From NCBI GenBank assembly GCA_966250335.1, contig CBINGZ010000049.1:1-41521 (forward strand): a DNA stretch of 41,521 nucleotides, written 5' to 3'. Shown here piece by piece: positions 26,903-35,135 of this stretch (positions are counted from its first letter, which is position 1; each line of letters opens with the position of its first letter). The notes beneath the pieces are model-generated. The model worked only from the letters and a program-made list of their open reading frames with translations, did no database searches and had not been told where the DNA came from. This DNA comes from OLB7 sp966250335. Lineage in GTDB: Bacteria > Bacteroidota > Ignavibacteria > OLB7. Position numbers and translations under genes: made by a program.

Positions 26903-26926
26903 GGGCCGGAAGCGATCTTCCGGCCC
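26903..26926. terminator. Bidirectional hairpin between the PFK-like and agmatinase genes
   Basis: A perfect 10-bp stem, GGGCCGGAAG (26903-26912) with CTTCCGGCCC (26917-26926), has a CGAT tetraloop. It lies between convergent genes, 24 bases after one stop and 12 bases before the other. GTTCG follows on the plus strand, a weak U-tract. Confidence 0.65.
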
Positions 26927-26938
26927 GTTCGCATTACG

Positions 26939-27868
26939 CTACCCCCGCGCCAGCCGCGGGTACTCCGGTACCTTCTCCGCAAACGCGTAGTTCAGCATCT
27001 TGTAGATCAGGCGTGCGGTCAGAAGGTCGGGGTGGCTTACTCCCTCCTGCGGGGCGAGCTCCACCACGTCGAACCCGATGATCCTGCGGCCGCTCCGGAT
27101 CAGTTCGCGGAAGATGTCGAGCGTCTCCGAATAGAGAAACCCGTCGGGCTCCGGCGTGCCGGTGGAGGGCATGATCGACGGATCGAAGTAGTCGACGTCG
27201 AACGTCACGTAGACCTCCTCGCCGAGCGTCTCGACCACGCTCCGCTGCCACAGCTTGCCGTGAACCTCCCGCCGGATCGCGTTCGCGTAGAACGTCTTCA
27301 CCCCCTTCTCCCTGATGAACCGCGCCTCCTCGATGCATTGCGCCCTGATGCCGACCTGCGTGATCCGGGCCGGATCGAACGTCTCGGCGACCCGAGCCGC
27401 GAAACATGCGTGCGAGTAGCCCGAGCCCTGGTAGCTGTCGCGTAGATCGGAATGGGCGTCGAAGTGGAGAAGGCTCATCCCCGGATACTTCCTGTGGTGC
27501 GCGTTGATCGGGGCGGTCGAGATCGTATGCTCCCCTCCCAGCGTCACCACGAACTTCCCCTGCTCGATCATCCCGGTCACCTCGGCGTCGATCAGGTCGA
27601 GAGCGTCGCGGTCGACGGCGCCGGAGAGATCGAGGGGGGGAAGGGTGGCGATCCCTCTGTCGAAACAGAGTTCGCGATCGAACTCGTCGTCGTAGAACTC
27701 CACGAACGCGGAGGCCTTCAGGATCGCCTCGGGACCGAGCTTCGTTCCCCCTCCGTAGCTGACCGTATGCTCGTACGGCGCGGAGACGATGGCGACGGCC
27801 GATTCCTCAAGGCTCTTCCGGCCCTCTTCGATGGCCAGGAAGTGATCGTATGCTGTGTCGATGCTCAT
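26939..27868 (-). CDS. speB: Agmatinase (ureohydrolase family)
   Basis: The 309-residue protein carries the ureohydrolase binuclear manganese motifs: GGEH with H114, DAHSD with D137, H139 and D141, and FDVDYFDPS with D224 and D226, followed by the PSTGTPEPDG substrate loop and a C-terminal GFDVVELAP block. The loop and length match agmatinase (agmatine to putrescine plus urea) better than arginase. A formiminoglutamase or guanidinobutyrase role cannot be excluded. No arginine decarboxylase gene is in the window. It is transcribed divergently from the Spy-like gene across a 330-base structured gap. No good Shine-Dalgarno is seen. Confidence 0.9.
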   Translation of the reverse strand: MSIDTAYDHFLAIEEGRKSLEESAVAIVSAPYEHTVSYGGGTKLGPEAILKASAFVEFYDDEFDRELCFDRGIATLPPLDLSGAVDRDALDLIDAEVTGMIEQGKFVVTLGGEHTISTAPINAHHRKYPGMSLLHFDAHSDLRDSYQGSGYSHACFAARVAETFDPARITQVGIRAQCIEEARFIREKGVKTFYANAIRREVHGKLWQRSVVETLGEEVYVTFDVDYFDPSIMPSTGTPEPDGFLYSETLDIFRELIRSGRRIIGFDVVELAPQEGVSHPDLLTARLIYKMLNYAFAEKVPEYPRLARG

Positions 27869-28198
27869 AGTCGGTGTCGGCTCTTCAATGGTGTTGACTG
27901 TCGTATTCCCTTCTGTTTCCGTTATGGTTCCAGGAGGCCTTCCATGCCGTCGTCGCTTCTTTTCCCGACCCGATTAATCCTTCCTCCCCCCTCCGCGTCA
28001 TTGAACGCCGTAGAGGGGGAGGCACGGACGCCGGAGGGCGTCGGGAGAGAGGAGAAGGGGGGCCTTAAACCTGGAGCGACGAGCCCTGTCAGTATGGGCG
28101 TTCCAAGGTTCGCAACCCGAAGACAGCAAACAACTGCCGCAGGCCCGGCATGGAAAGACTCTCAAACACATATCCAAACTCTGGAGAAGAGAAATAAT
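27869..28198. other. Structured intergenic region between speB and the LTXXQ gene
   Basis: There is no convincing gene in these 330 bases. Two GC-rich stems are visible: CCTCCCCCCTC (27983-27993) with GAGGGGGAGG (28013-28022), about 10 bp with one bulged C and a 19-base loop, and GACGCC (28027-28032) with GGCGTC (28037-28042) around a GGAG loop. The ATG downstream is preceded by GGAGAAGAG. The stems lie 157-216 bases upstream of that start and may form a leader or mark a separate small transcript. Confidence 0.4.
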
Positions 28199-28672
28199 AT
28201 GACGAAGAAATTTGTAACCCGCGCCCTTCTGATCGCCGGACTCTTCAGCGTCGGCGTCACCGCAAGCTTCGCACAGACGGCAGCCGAGTCCTCGCGCATG
28301 CGTCGTGTCTCCCCGGCCGCCGAGTCGCGCCAGCCGATCGCCGCCGCGGCCGTGGCACAGCAGCAGAGCTCCACGCTGAGCCTGACGCCGACCCAGCGTG
28401 TGAAGATCGACGCTCTGAGCCGCGAGGTCAGCGCACTCCACACCGAGCGTGCCCGTCTCTGGTCGGAGTACAAGTCGATCACCGCCCGCTCCGACTACAG
28501 CGACGACATGGCGGCCAGCCAGGCTGCTCCCCGGATGCTCCGCATTGTGGAGATCAACAACCAGCTCGCGCCGATCGTCGCCCGTCAGCAGCAGGAGCTC
28601 AACTCGGTGCTGACCCCGACGCAGCAGGCAACGATGAACTCGCTGGTGAAGGTCGCAAAGACGCAGTGGTAA
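28199..28672 (+). CDS. Periplasmic Spy/CpxP-like protein with two LTXXQ motifs
   Basis: From the ATG at 28199, preceded by GGAGAAGAG, the protein has 157 residues. A Sec signal peptide (ALLIAGLFSVGVTASFAQ) comes first. The mature chain is mostly predicted helix, rich in Gln, Ala, Arg and Glu, and contains LTPTQRVKI near residue 62 and LTPTQQATM near residue 140, the LTXXQ motif of Spy/CpxP-type periplasmic chaperones and envelope-stress sensors. Members form cradle-shaped helical dimers that bind unfolded outer-membrane proteins. The longer open frame reaching back to 27452 runs antisense to the agmatinase and is rejected. Two hairpins follow the stop, the second a strong terminator. Confidence 0.82.
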   Translation: MTKKFVTRALLIAGLFSVGVTASFAQTAAESSRMRRVSPAAESRQPIAAAAVAQQQSSTLSLTPTQRVKIDALSREVSALHTERARLWSEYKSITARSDYSDDMAASQAAPRMLRIVEINNQLAPIVARQQQELNSVLTPTQQATMNSLVKVAKTQW

Positions 28673-28675
28673 TTC

Positions 28676-28693
28676 TTCCCGAGCCTTCGGGAA
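28676..28693 (+). terminator. Small hairpin after the LTXXQ gene
   Basis: TTCCCGA (28676-28682) and TCGGGAA (28687-28693) form a 7-bp stem with a 4-base loop, three bases after the stop codon. No U-tract follows; it may stabilise the 3' end ahead of the stronger hairpin downstream. Confidence 0.4.
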
Positions 28694-28753
28694 ACGCCTT
28701 CTTGAGCCATGATGAACCGATGATTGGGTGAGTGTCCACGGTGCTCAAGTTGC

Positions 28754-28790
28754 AGGCCCCGGTCTCCAGGGAGACCGGGGCCTTTCTGTT
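28754..28790. terminator. Strong intrinsic terminator between the LTXXQ gene and rsmG
   Basis: A 13-bp perfect stem, AGGCCCCGGTCTC (28754-28766) and exact complement (28771-28783), has a CAGG loop and is followed by TTTCTGTT on the plus strand. It lies between convergent genes and could act on both strands, though the U-rich tail is on the plus strand only. Confidence 0.88.
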
Positions 28791-28821
28791 CTCTACACGT
28801 TCGCTCGATCGCTCCGGCCGC

Positions 28822-29526
28822 TTACTCCTGAACCGATGCGGGTTCAGGTGGGGGAGCGGGAGCCTCCCCGCCGAACTCGACCCTGACCAGTTTCTTCTCC
28901 TCCTGGCGGAACCAGTCGGTGCCGCGCACCTCCAGGTCGATCACGGTGATCTTCGCCTCCCTGAACTTGGTCTGGGCCTGGCGTATCTCCTCGGTCAGAT
29001 CTCCTCCCTTCAGCGTCACGATCTTTCCTCCCGGCTTTAATATCGGCCTGGACCATTTCATGAGATCGACCAGGGGGGCGGTGGCCCGCGAGACGACGAG
29101 ATCGTACGGTCCCTTGTGCTTCGGGTCGTTCGGCATCTCCTCGGCGCGGTTGCGGACCGCGCGGAGCCCGTGCTTGGTCAGGTGCGAGGCGAGCATCCCC
29201 ACCGTCTGCACCTTCTTGGCGATGGAGTCGAGCAGGGTGATGTCGAGTTTCGGGTTGACGATCTTGAGCGGTATCCCCGGCAGTCCGCCGCCGGTGCCGA
29301 TATCGAGCACGGTCCCGCTCTTCGGCAGCTCCCCCGTGAAGGCGATCGAGACCGAATGGAGCATGTGCCGGAGCCAGATATTATCGACATCGCGCCGCGA
29401 TATCAGATTCACCTTCTCGTTCCAGTAGGCAAGGTCCTCGACGTACCGTTCGAACTGCCCCATCTGCTCCTGCGAGAGATGCAGCCCGTTCACCGAGCAG
29501 ATCGACCAGAATTCAACTGCGTCCAA
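28822..29526 (-). CDS. rsmG: 16S rRNA (guanine527-N7)-methyltransferase RsmG
   Basis: The 234-residue protein is RsmG (GidB). The SAM-binding motif VLDIGTGGGLPGIPL is at about 73-87, preceded by the family block YVEDLAYWNEKVNLISRRD and followed by VVSRATAPL and KPGGKIVTLKG. It methylates N7 of G527 in 16S rRNA. The only early start is TTG at 29526: the in-frame stop of dapA lies six bases upstream and there is no Met before residue 22. TTG initiation with translational coupling to dapA is likely. The C-terminal tail after VRVEFGGE is a Pro/Ala-rich extension (PAPPPEP) beyond the usual end. Third gene of dapB-dapA-rsmG. Confidence 0.95.
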   Translation of the reverse strand: MDAVEFWSICSVNGLHLSQEQMGQFERYVEDLAYWNEKVNLISRRDVDNIWLRHMLHSVSIAFTGELPKSGTVLDIGTGGGLPGIPLKIVNPKLDITLLDSIAKKVQTVGMLASHLTKHGLRAVRNRAEEMPNDPKHKGPYDLVVSRATAPLVDLMKWSRPILKPGGKIVTLKGGDLTEEIRQAQTKFREAKITVIDLEVRGTDWFRQEEKKLVRVEFGGEAPAPPPEPASVQE

Positions 29527-29532
29527 TGTGTA

Positions 29533-30456
29533 TTATTCCGATATGATTGTGGAGGCCGGGGCAAGTCTCGCCAGCCCGGCGCGGACCTTCTCCCGGTTCT
29601 CGTCCGTCAGGGGAACAAGGGGGAGCCGGAAGTTTGCGGAGGCGAAGATCCCCATCATGAAGAGCGATTCCTTGACCGGCCCCGGGTTGGCCTCGATGAA
29701 GTTCAGCCGCATCATCTCGAAGAGTCTGTGATGCAGACGGCGGGCCTCGTCGAAGTTGCCGGCAAGCGCCTGCCGCACCATCTCCCCGAACTCTCCCGGC
29801 GCCTGATTGCCGATCACCGAGATCACGCCGTGCGCCCCGATCGCCAGCAGCGGGAGCGTGAGGCTATCCTCGCCGCTGAAGAGGGAGAACCCTTCCGGCG
29901 CGTCGCGGATGATGGTCGAGCACTGGTCGAGATCCCCCGACGCCTCCTTCGTGGCGACGATGTTGGGATAGGTCCGCGCGAGCGCCACGGTCGTCTCCGC
30001 CGTGATATTGCTCGCCGTGCGGGCCGGGACGTTGTAGATGATGAGGGGAAGCTGCGGCACGGCCTGCGCGATCGCGCCGAAATGCGCCATCAGCCCCTTC
30101 TGGGTCGGCTTGTTGTAGTAGGGGGAGACGAGGAGCGCGCCGTCGATCCCGAGCTCCGCCGCCTCACGCGTGAGGGTCACGCTGGCGTCGGTGACGTTGG
30201 AACCGGTGCCGGCGATCACCGCCGGTCGGCGGCCGTTGCGTCCGCGAACCCGCTCGACGGTGAAGCGGATCACCTCCAGCTTCTCGTCGTGCGTCATGGT
30301 GGCGCTCTCGCCGGTGGAGCCGCACGGGATCAGTGCCTCGATTCCGTTGTCGACCTGATAATCGATCAGCCGTCCGAGCGACGCGAAGTCGATCGATCCG
30401 TCGCTGTTGAACGGCGTCGCCAGTGCCGTGCCGGTGCCTCGAAATGGAGCGTTCAT
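29533..30456 (-). CDS. dapA: 4-hydroxy-tetrahydrodipicolinate synthase DapA
   Basis: From the ATG at 30456 the enzyme has 307 residues. It condenses pyruvate with aspartate semialdehyde in the diaminopimelate/lysine pathway. Seen: GSTGE at 46-50, the catalytic-triad Tyr141 in YNVPAR, the Schiff-base Lys170 in ATKEASGDL, and the family block SPYYNKPTQKGL. The open frame continues 54 codons upstream, but those residues do not belong to the TIM barrel and would be an atypical extension. No Shine-Dalgarno precedes the ATG. It lies 110 bases downstream of dapB on the same strand and six bases before rsmG, forming one likely operon. Confidence 0.96.
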   Translation of the reverse strand: MNAPFRGTGTALATPFNSDGSIDFASLGRLIDYQVDNGIEALIPCGSTGESATMTHDEKLEVIRFTVERVRGRNGRRPAVIAGTGSNVTDASVTLTREAAELGIDGALLVSPYYNKPTQKGLMAHFGAIAQAVPQLPLIIYNVPARTASNITAETTVALARTYPNIVATKEASGDLDQCSTIIRDAPEGFSLFSGEDSLTLPLLAIGAHGVISVIGNQAPGEFGEMVRQALAGNFDEARRLHHRLFEMMRLNFIEANPGPVKESLFMMGIFASANFRLPLVPLTDENREKVRAGLARLAPASTIISE

Positions 30457-30566
30457 GGTTCTATGGGATTGGAATGCTTCTATGATGTTTCGGAGTTCGA
30501 TCTTCGACGTTCGTGTCCGGTTTTCCCCGCGATCGGTGTCATGGTACGGCACGTGTCGGAAGCCGG

Positions 30567-31310
30567 TCAGAAGATCTCGTCGAATCTGTAGAGTCCCGGC
30601 GGCTTCTCCATGATCCATCGGGCGGCCGTCAGCGCCCCGAGCGCGAACCCGGAGCGGTTCTTGGCGCGGTGCGTCAGTTCGATCGTGTCGGCCTCGGAGT
30701 CGAAAAGGACGGTATGCGTCCCGACCGTCGCCCCGATCCGGCTGCTGGTCACGTGCAGATCCTCCTCCCCGATCCGGCCGTGGGAGGTCTCGGTCAGAGC
30801 GGTCGTCTTCCGCTCGAGTTCCTCCAGAAGGATCGAGGCAAGCGACATTGCCGTGCCGCTCGGCGAATCGGCCTTCCGGAGATGATGGATCTCATGGACC
30901 CCCGCGTCGTACATCGGAACGCCGTTGAACCTGGCGGCCGCCTGGCGGACGATCCGGAAGAAGATGTTCACGCCGATCGAGAAGTTACTCGCGTAGATCA
31001 GCCGTCCGTCACGTTCGGCGACGGCGCGTTCAATCTCACTAATGCGATCGAGCCATCCGGTAGTTCCTACGACGACCGGTTTCCCGGCGGCCAGAAGCGC
31101 CAGAATGTTGTCGACGACGACCACGGGGGAGGTGAACTCGATGGCGACGTCGAACCCCTCCGCATGCGGGCCGGAGGGATCGAAGGGGGTTCTGGAGTCG
31201 AATCTGGCCGTGATATCGACGCTGTTGGAGGGGGCAAGCCGTTCGATCTCGCGCCCCATGGCGCCGTAGCCGACCAGAGCGGCCCGCAGGGAAGTGGTTG
31301 TGGAATCCAT
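30567..31310 (-). CDS. dapB: 4-hydroxy-tetrahydrodipicolinate reductase DapB
   Basis: The 247-residue protein has the NAD(P)-binding G14-x-G16-x-x-G19 motif (GYGAMG), GTTGW at 82-86, and the catalytic block EIHHLRKADSPSGTA with H142, H143 and K146. It reduces the DapA product to tetrahydrodipicolinate, giving meso-diaminopimelate for peptidoglycan and lysine. Length is within the family range. An AGGG lies upstream of the ATG. It is the first gene of the minus-strand dapB-dapA-rsmG unit and is divergent from the GT9 gene, with a dyad between the two starts. Confidence 0.96.
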   Translation of the reverse strand: MDSTTTSLRAALVGYGAMGREIERLAPSNSVDITARFDSRTPFDPSGPHAEGFDVAIEFTSPVVVVDNILALLAAGKPVVVGTTGWLDRISEIERAVAERDGRLIYASNFSIGVNIFFRIVRQAAARFNGVPMYDAGVHEIHHLRKADSPSGTAMSLASILLEELERKTTALTETSHGRIGEEDLHVTSSRIGATVGTHTVLFDSEADTIELTHRAKNRSGFALGALTAARWIMEKPPGLYRFDEIF

Positions 31311-31344
31311 AAGAGGCCCTGAAAATAAGAATGTCCGCGCGATC

Positions 31345-31360
31345 GTTCTCTCTTGAGAAC
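31345..31360. promoter_or_regulatory. Dyad in the dapB/GT9 divergent promoter
   Basis: GTTCTC (31345-31350) and GAGAAC (31355-31360) are exact complements separated by TCTT. With flanking ATC and CGAT the symmetry extends imperfectly. It is 35-50 bases upstream of dapB and 38-53 upstream of the GT9 gene, and is a candidate shared operator. Confidence 0.35.
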
Positions 31361-31397
31361 CGATGGAATCTCGGCATGATCTTGATTAACTTCCCTC

Positions 31398-32459
31398 ATG
31401 CCGATACTGACACCAACTGAAGACCTCCGGCGGATCCTGATCGCCCGGACCGACGGACTCGGAGACGTGATCGTGACCCTGCCGGTGGCCGCGGCGCTGA
31501 AGGAGCGGCTTCCCAATGTGGAGACCGCATTCCTCGTCAACCCGTATACCGCGCCGATCGTCGAACGGATCGCGGAGGTCGATCGTGTGCTCACGATCTC
31601 TCCATCCAACAGCGCCATGAGCCTGTTGAAGACGTATCGCCCGGACGCCATCATCTTCGCCAGACCCGAACTGAAACTTGCCGTCGCCTCGGTCATGGCC
31701 CGTATCGACGTGCGGATCGGGACGGGATACCGCTACTATTCCGGGCTCTTCACCCGATGGGTCTACGAGCACAGGCGCTCCGGACAGAAGCATGAGTCGC
31801 GCTACAGCGTCAACCTGCTGAGCCCGATTCTGGAAGGGGAGCTTCCGGTGCGGATGCCGAAACTCCCGGTCTCGACGACGGCGGCGCAGCAGGCGGCCGC
31901 CCGTCTTGCCGATGCCGGGGTCGTCGGAGAATATATGGTCGTCCATCCTGGAAGCCGCGGTTCCGCCTCGGAGTTCCCCTCCGAAGGGTATGCGACCGTC
32001 ATCGACAGCCTGCTGGCCGATCACGGCGACCTGAGCGTGGTGCTGACGGCCGGACCGGGGGAGGAGGCGCTTGCGGAGACGACGGCGCGTCGCGTCGGGA
32101 CGAAGGGGCGTGTGAGGGTTGTCTCCGGGCTCTCGCTCGACGCCTTCAGCGAGCTGCTGCGGGGGGCCAGAGGGTTTCTGGGGAGTTCGTCGGGGCCGGC
32201 GCATCTGGCCGCGCTGGTCGAGACGCCGGTGGTGGGACTCTACCCCGGGCTGCCTCCCTTCTGGCCGGCACGGTGGGGGCCGATCGGGGCGCACGTCACG
32301 GCTCTTGTGCCGCATGCCGACGAGCCGCTCTGCCCGCAGTGCGAACGGAAACATCAGCCTGAAAACTGCGTCCGGAGGATAGCCGTCTCCAGAGTGGTCG
32401 ACGCCTGCCGCGCAATGCTGGTCGGCAGGGACGCCGGTCTGGAGGATTATATCTCATAA
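31398..32459 (+). CDS. Glycosyltransferase family 9 (heptosyltransferase-like)
   Basis: The 353-residue protein is a GT9 enzyme of GT-B fold: the N-terminal block RRILIARTDGLGDVIVTLPV, a central VVHPGSRGSASEFPSEGY that forms part of the nucleotide-sugar site, and the C-terminal donor-binding stretch GFLGSSSGPAHLAALVETPVVGLY. GT9 members add heptose or related sugars from ADP-heptose to the LPS inner core. A C-terminal CPQC followed by Cys in NCVRRI is frequent in these proteins. An LPS or lipooligosaccharide role fits the nearby LptE-like, DUF3108 and GT2 genes. The exact sugar and acceptor are unknown. Confidence 0.9.
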   Translation: MPILTPTEDLRRILIARTDGLGDVIVTLPVAAALKERLPNVETAFLVNPYTAPIVERIAEVDRVLTISPSNSAMSLLKTYRPDAIIFARPELKLAVASVMARIDVRIGTGYRYYSGLFTRWVYEHRRSGQKHESRYSVNLLSPILEGELPVRMPKLPVSTTAAQQAAARLADAGVVGEYMVVHPGSRGSASEFPSEGYATVIDSLLADHGDLSVVLTAGPGEEALAETTARRVGTKGRVRVVSGLSLDAFSELLRGARGFLGSSSGPAHLAALVETPVVGLYPGLPPFWPARWGPIGAHVTALVPHADEPLCPQCERKHQPENCVRRIAVSRVVDACRAMLVGRDAGLEDYIS

Positions 32460-32613
32460 ACGGGCCGGCGGCATCGAACGGAAGAGATTCGGGCGAAAGG
32501 AACCGACGGCATAGCCGATTGTTACGTCTATGGGCCCCTGCGACATCATGGGGAATCAAACCGGAATGAAGTGAACGCGTCAGACCATCTACAGTTTGCG
32601 AGCGAGTTGTACC

Positions 32614-33492
32614 ATGAAAGCATTTCGATCAATGAGAATATTCCAGGGAACGACACCACGGCGTCTGTCGCGGATCACACGATATTTCGGGGTTGCCCTT
32701 CTTTCCGGCGGCGCGGCCTTCGGGCTGATGTCGGCCGGCAATGAATCGACCCCGATTCTGAGCGCCTATGCCGACGGCGCTCTCCGGTATGCCCCGAACA
32801 CGGCGTTCGGGTTCGGCGAGAAGCTGAACTTTGAAGTCGGATATAAATTTATCACGGCGGGATATGCCGTCATGCAGATCGGCTCCAAGCAGGAGACGGT
32901 CAGCGGGCGCCCCTGCTACAACGTCCGGTTCGACGTGAAGACCACCTCGTCGTTCGACAAGGTCTTCCCGGTGCGCGACCGCTACCAGAGCTATCTGGAC
33001 GTCGACGGAATCTTCCCGTGGCGCTTCGAGCAGTCGGTGCGCGAGGGGAAATACTCGAAGGATTTCTCCGCCATCATCGACCAGCGGGCCAACCAGGCGC
33101 GCACGACCGAGGGAACCTTCAAGGTTTCTCCGTACGTCCACGACATCCTGAGCGCCCTCTACTACGTCCGCACGCTCGATCTCTCCTCCATGAAAAAGGG
33201 GCAGTCGATCCAGCTGCAGAACTTCTACGGCAAGAAGACGCACGATCTCAAGATCCGGATTCTGGGGCGCGAGAAGGTTGAAGTGGAGGCGGGAGAGTTC
33301 GACTGCATCGTCGTGGAGCCGATGGTCGTCGAGGGTGGACTCTTCAAGAACGAGGGGCGTATCGTGGTCTACCTGACCGCCGACGATCGGAAGATCCCGG
33401 TGAAGGTAAGCACCAAGGTGCTGATCGGATCGATCGACGGCGAACTCGTCAGCTACTCCGGAACGCGCGGTCCGGTGACGGCGAAGAAGTAA
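32614..33492 (+). CDS. DUF3108 periplasmic protein
   Basis: From the ATG at 32614 the protein has 292 residues. The open frame starts at a TTG 18 bases earlier, which is less likely. An N-terminal hydrophobic segment (YFGVALLSGGAAFGLMSA) acts as a signal peptide or anchor. The mature part matches DUF3108: GEKLNFEVGYKFITAGYA, VSGRPCYNVRFDVKTTSSFD, VRDRYQSYLD, ARTTEGTFKVSPYVHDILSALYYVR, and FDCIVVEPMV. It is predicted to be a beta-rich lipid-binding-like periplasmic protein found near envelope genes; the family has no settled function. It is transcribed on its own between the GT9 gene and a strong terminator. I see no RBS. Confidence 0.8.
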   Translation: MKAFRSMRIFQGTTPRRLSRITRYFGVALLSGGAAFGLMSAGNESTPILSAYADGALRYAPNTAFGFGEKLNFEVGYKFITAGYAVMQIGSKQETVSGRPCYNVRFDVKTTSSFDKVFPVRDRYQSYLDVDGIFPWRFEQSVREGKYSKDFSAIIDQRANQARTTEGTFKVSPYVHDILSALYYVRTLDLSSMKKGQSIQLQNFYGKKTHDLKIRILGREKVEVEAGEFDCIVVEPMVVEGGLFKNEGRIVVYLTADDRKIPVKVSTKVLIGSIDGELVSYSGTRGPVTAKK

Positions 33493-33529
33493 GGGGTGCG
33501 GCGCGGTCGTCGAGAACAGTGAGTCTGTG

Positions 33530-33573
33530 AAGGGTGGGATCGGCGGAGGCCGGTCCCACCCTTGCTTATTTTC
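33530..33573. terminator. Bidirectional intrinsic terminator between DUF3108 and GT2 genes
   Basis: A 15-bp stem, AAGGGTGGGATCGGC (33530-33544) with GCCGGTCCCACCCTT (33549-33563), has one U-G pair and a GGAG loop. GCTTATTTT follows on the plus strand. The minus-strand GT2 stop codon lies inside this T-rich tail, so the element serves both convergent genes. Confidence 0.88.
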
Positions 33574-35068
33574 TCCCCTTCGGCATCCACGCATGCCGGA
33601 TCGAGAGGAGCCCCGTGAAGCTGAACCCGAAGAAGAACATCAGCTGGAACGGAATCGCCGCCAGCTCCGAGAAGGTGAACGAGGCCACCACGCCGAAGAG
33701 AAAATATCCCGCCAGGAGAATCTCCACCGCCGTGGCGGCGCTGACGTGGGAGTTGCGGTAGGCGCTTCTGGCCCAGTTGTCCTTCTTCGTGCGGATGTTG
33801 TATTTCGGGGTGCGATTGAAGGCGCTCTTCCGGTTGAAGATCGCCTCGAACACCGCCTTCGTGTTGTTCACCGCCAGTCCCATCGTGCCGGCCATGAAGA
33901 TCGGGAAGAGAAGGATGCGGTTCCGCCAGTCGTCGCGGATATCGCGCTGGGCGCAGAGGTAGAAGACGAAGGAGGAGACCGACGCCAGCGCGAAGATCGA
34001 CATCAGATTGAAATAGGTCGCCAGCCCCGGATTCTGTGTCTTGATGAAGACCATCGGCACGTTCATCAGCGCGATCAGCAGGATGAAGGGGAAGATCAGG
34101 TTCGAGGTGAGATGCATCGTGGCGTGAATCTTCACCCGGATCGGCAGCGGAGATCGCCAGACCGACCTCAGATGCTTCCGCGCCGTCTCGATCGCCCCTT
34201 TCGTCCATCTGAACTGCTGCGACTTGAGCCCGTTGATCTCCGACGGAAGCTCGGCGGGGACCGTGACGTCGTTCAGGTAGAGGAGCCGCCAGCCGCGGAG
34301 CTGGGCGCGGTAGGAGAGATCGAGATCCTCCGTCAGCGTGTCGCTCTGCCAGTTGCCGGCGTCGAGGATGCACTCCCGACGCCAGATCCCGGCCGTCCCG
34401 TTGAAGTTGATGAAGAAGTTGGCGCGGTTGCGGACCTGCTGCTCCATGGCGAAATGGCCATCGAGCGCCATCGCCTGCATGCGGGTGAGAAGGCTGTAGT
34501 CGCCGTTGATATGTTCCCAGCGGGCCTGCACCATGCCGATCTTCGGATCGGCGATCAGGTGGGGGAGGGTCTGACGAAGGAAATCGGGTTCGGGGATGAA
34601 ATCGGCGTCGAAGATCGCCACGTAGTCGCCCGAGGCGTTCTCCAGTCCCGCCTTGAGCGCCCCCGCCTTGAACCCGTCGCGGCTGGTCCGGTGGAGGTGT
34701 TCGATCCGGAAGCCTTCACGGCGTTTCCGCTTCACGATCCGTTCCACGATCAGGCGGGTCTCGTCGGTCGAGTCGTCCAGGAGCTGGATCTCCAGCTTCC
34801 CGATCGGGTAGTCGAGCAGGCAGACCGCCTCCACCAGACGCTCGGCGACATGCTTCTCGTTGAAGAGGGGGAGCTGGATGGTGACGACGGGAAGCTCGTC
34901 CAGAGAAGAGATCTCCGCCATGATATCGGCGGTCGACGGATCGTGCGGCCGTATCCTGAGGTAGTGATAGACCATCAGGAGCCCGTTCAGACCGAAGATG
35001 AAGAGCACGGCGAGCGCCGCCATGTAGACGAGCAGGATATAGATTTCCATAATCGATCTGGGGACCAT
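33566..35068 (-). CDS. Family 2 membrane glycosyltransferase, processive type
   Basis: The 500-residue protein has an N-terminal membrane span (YILLVYMAALAVLFIFGLNG), a cytoplasmic GT2 domain and several C-terminal spans (from about 310). The GT-A signature residues are D98/D99 in LLDDSTDE, DAD at 154-156, TED at 246-248 (catalytic base in TLTEDLDLSYRAQ), and QQFRW at 284-288, the QxxRW motif of processive enzymes such as cellulose and glucomannan synthases. It probably polymerises or transfers sugars across the inner membrane. Family members nearest to this arrangement are glucomannan 4-beta-mannosyltransferase-like, but the product is not determined. An alternative start is Met7 at 35050. 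It is 67 bases downstream of the lptE-like gene on the same strand. Confidence 0.9.
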   Translation of the reverse strand: MVPRSIMEIYILLVYMAALAVLFIFGLNGLLMVYHYLRIRPHDPSTADIMAEISSLDELPVVTIQLPLFNEKHVAERLVEAVCLLDYPIGKLEIQLLDDSTDETRLIVERIVKRKRREGFRIEHLHRTSRDGFKAGALKAGLENASGDYVAIFDADFIPEPDFLRQTLPHLIADPKIGMVQARWEHINGDYSLLTRMQAMALDGHFAMEQQVRNRANFFINFNGTAGIWRRECILDAGNWQSDTLTEDLDLSYRAQLRGWRLLYLNDVTVPAELPSEINGLKSQQFRWTKGAIETARKHLRSVWRSPLPIRVKIHATMHLTSNLIFPFILLIALMNVPMVFIKTQNPGLATYFNLMSIFALASVSSFVFYLCAQRDIRDDWRNRILLFPIFMAGTMGLAVNNTKAVFEAIFNRKSAFNRTPKYNIRTKKDNWARSAYRNSHVSAATAVEILLAGYFLFGVVASFTFSELAAIPFQLMFFFGFSFTGLLSIRHAWMPKGRK

Positions 35069-35135
35069 CCGGGGCTCGCCTCGTCAGGTCGGTCTCTTCC
35101 GGAAGTCGTCGGCGGGATATGACCGGCGTCTCTCT

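Noticed and set aside
27452..28198. Upstream extension of the LTXXQ protein frame
   Set aside because: The first part is antisense to the agmatinase; the ATG at 28199 has a strong RBS and starts a signal peptide.
33527..35122. 531-codon plus-strand open frame opposite the GT2 gene
   Set aside because: Same shadow composition, and the opposite strand has intact GT2 motifs DAD, TED and QxxRW.
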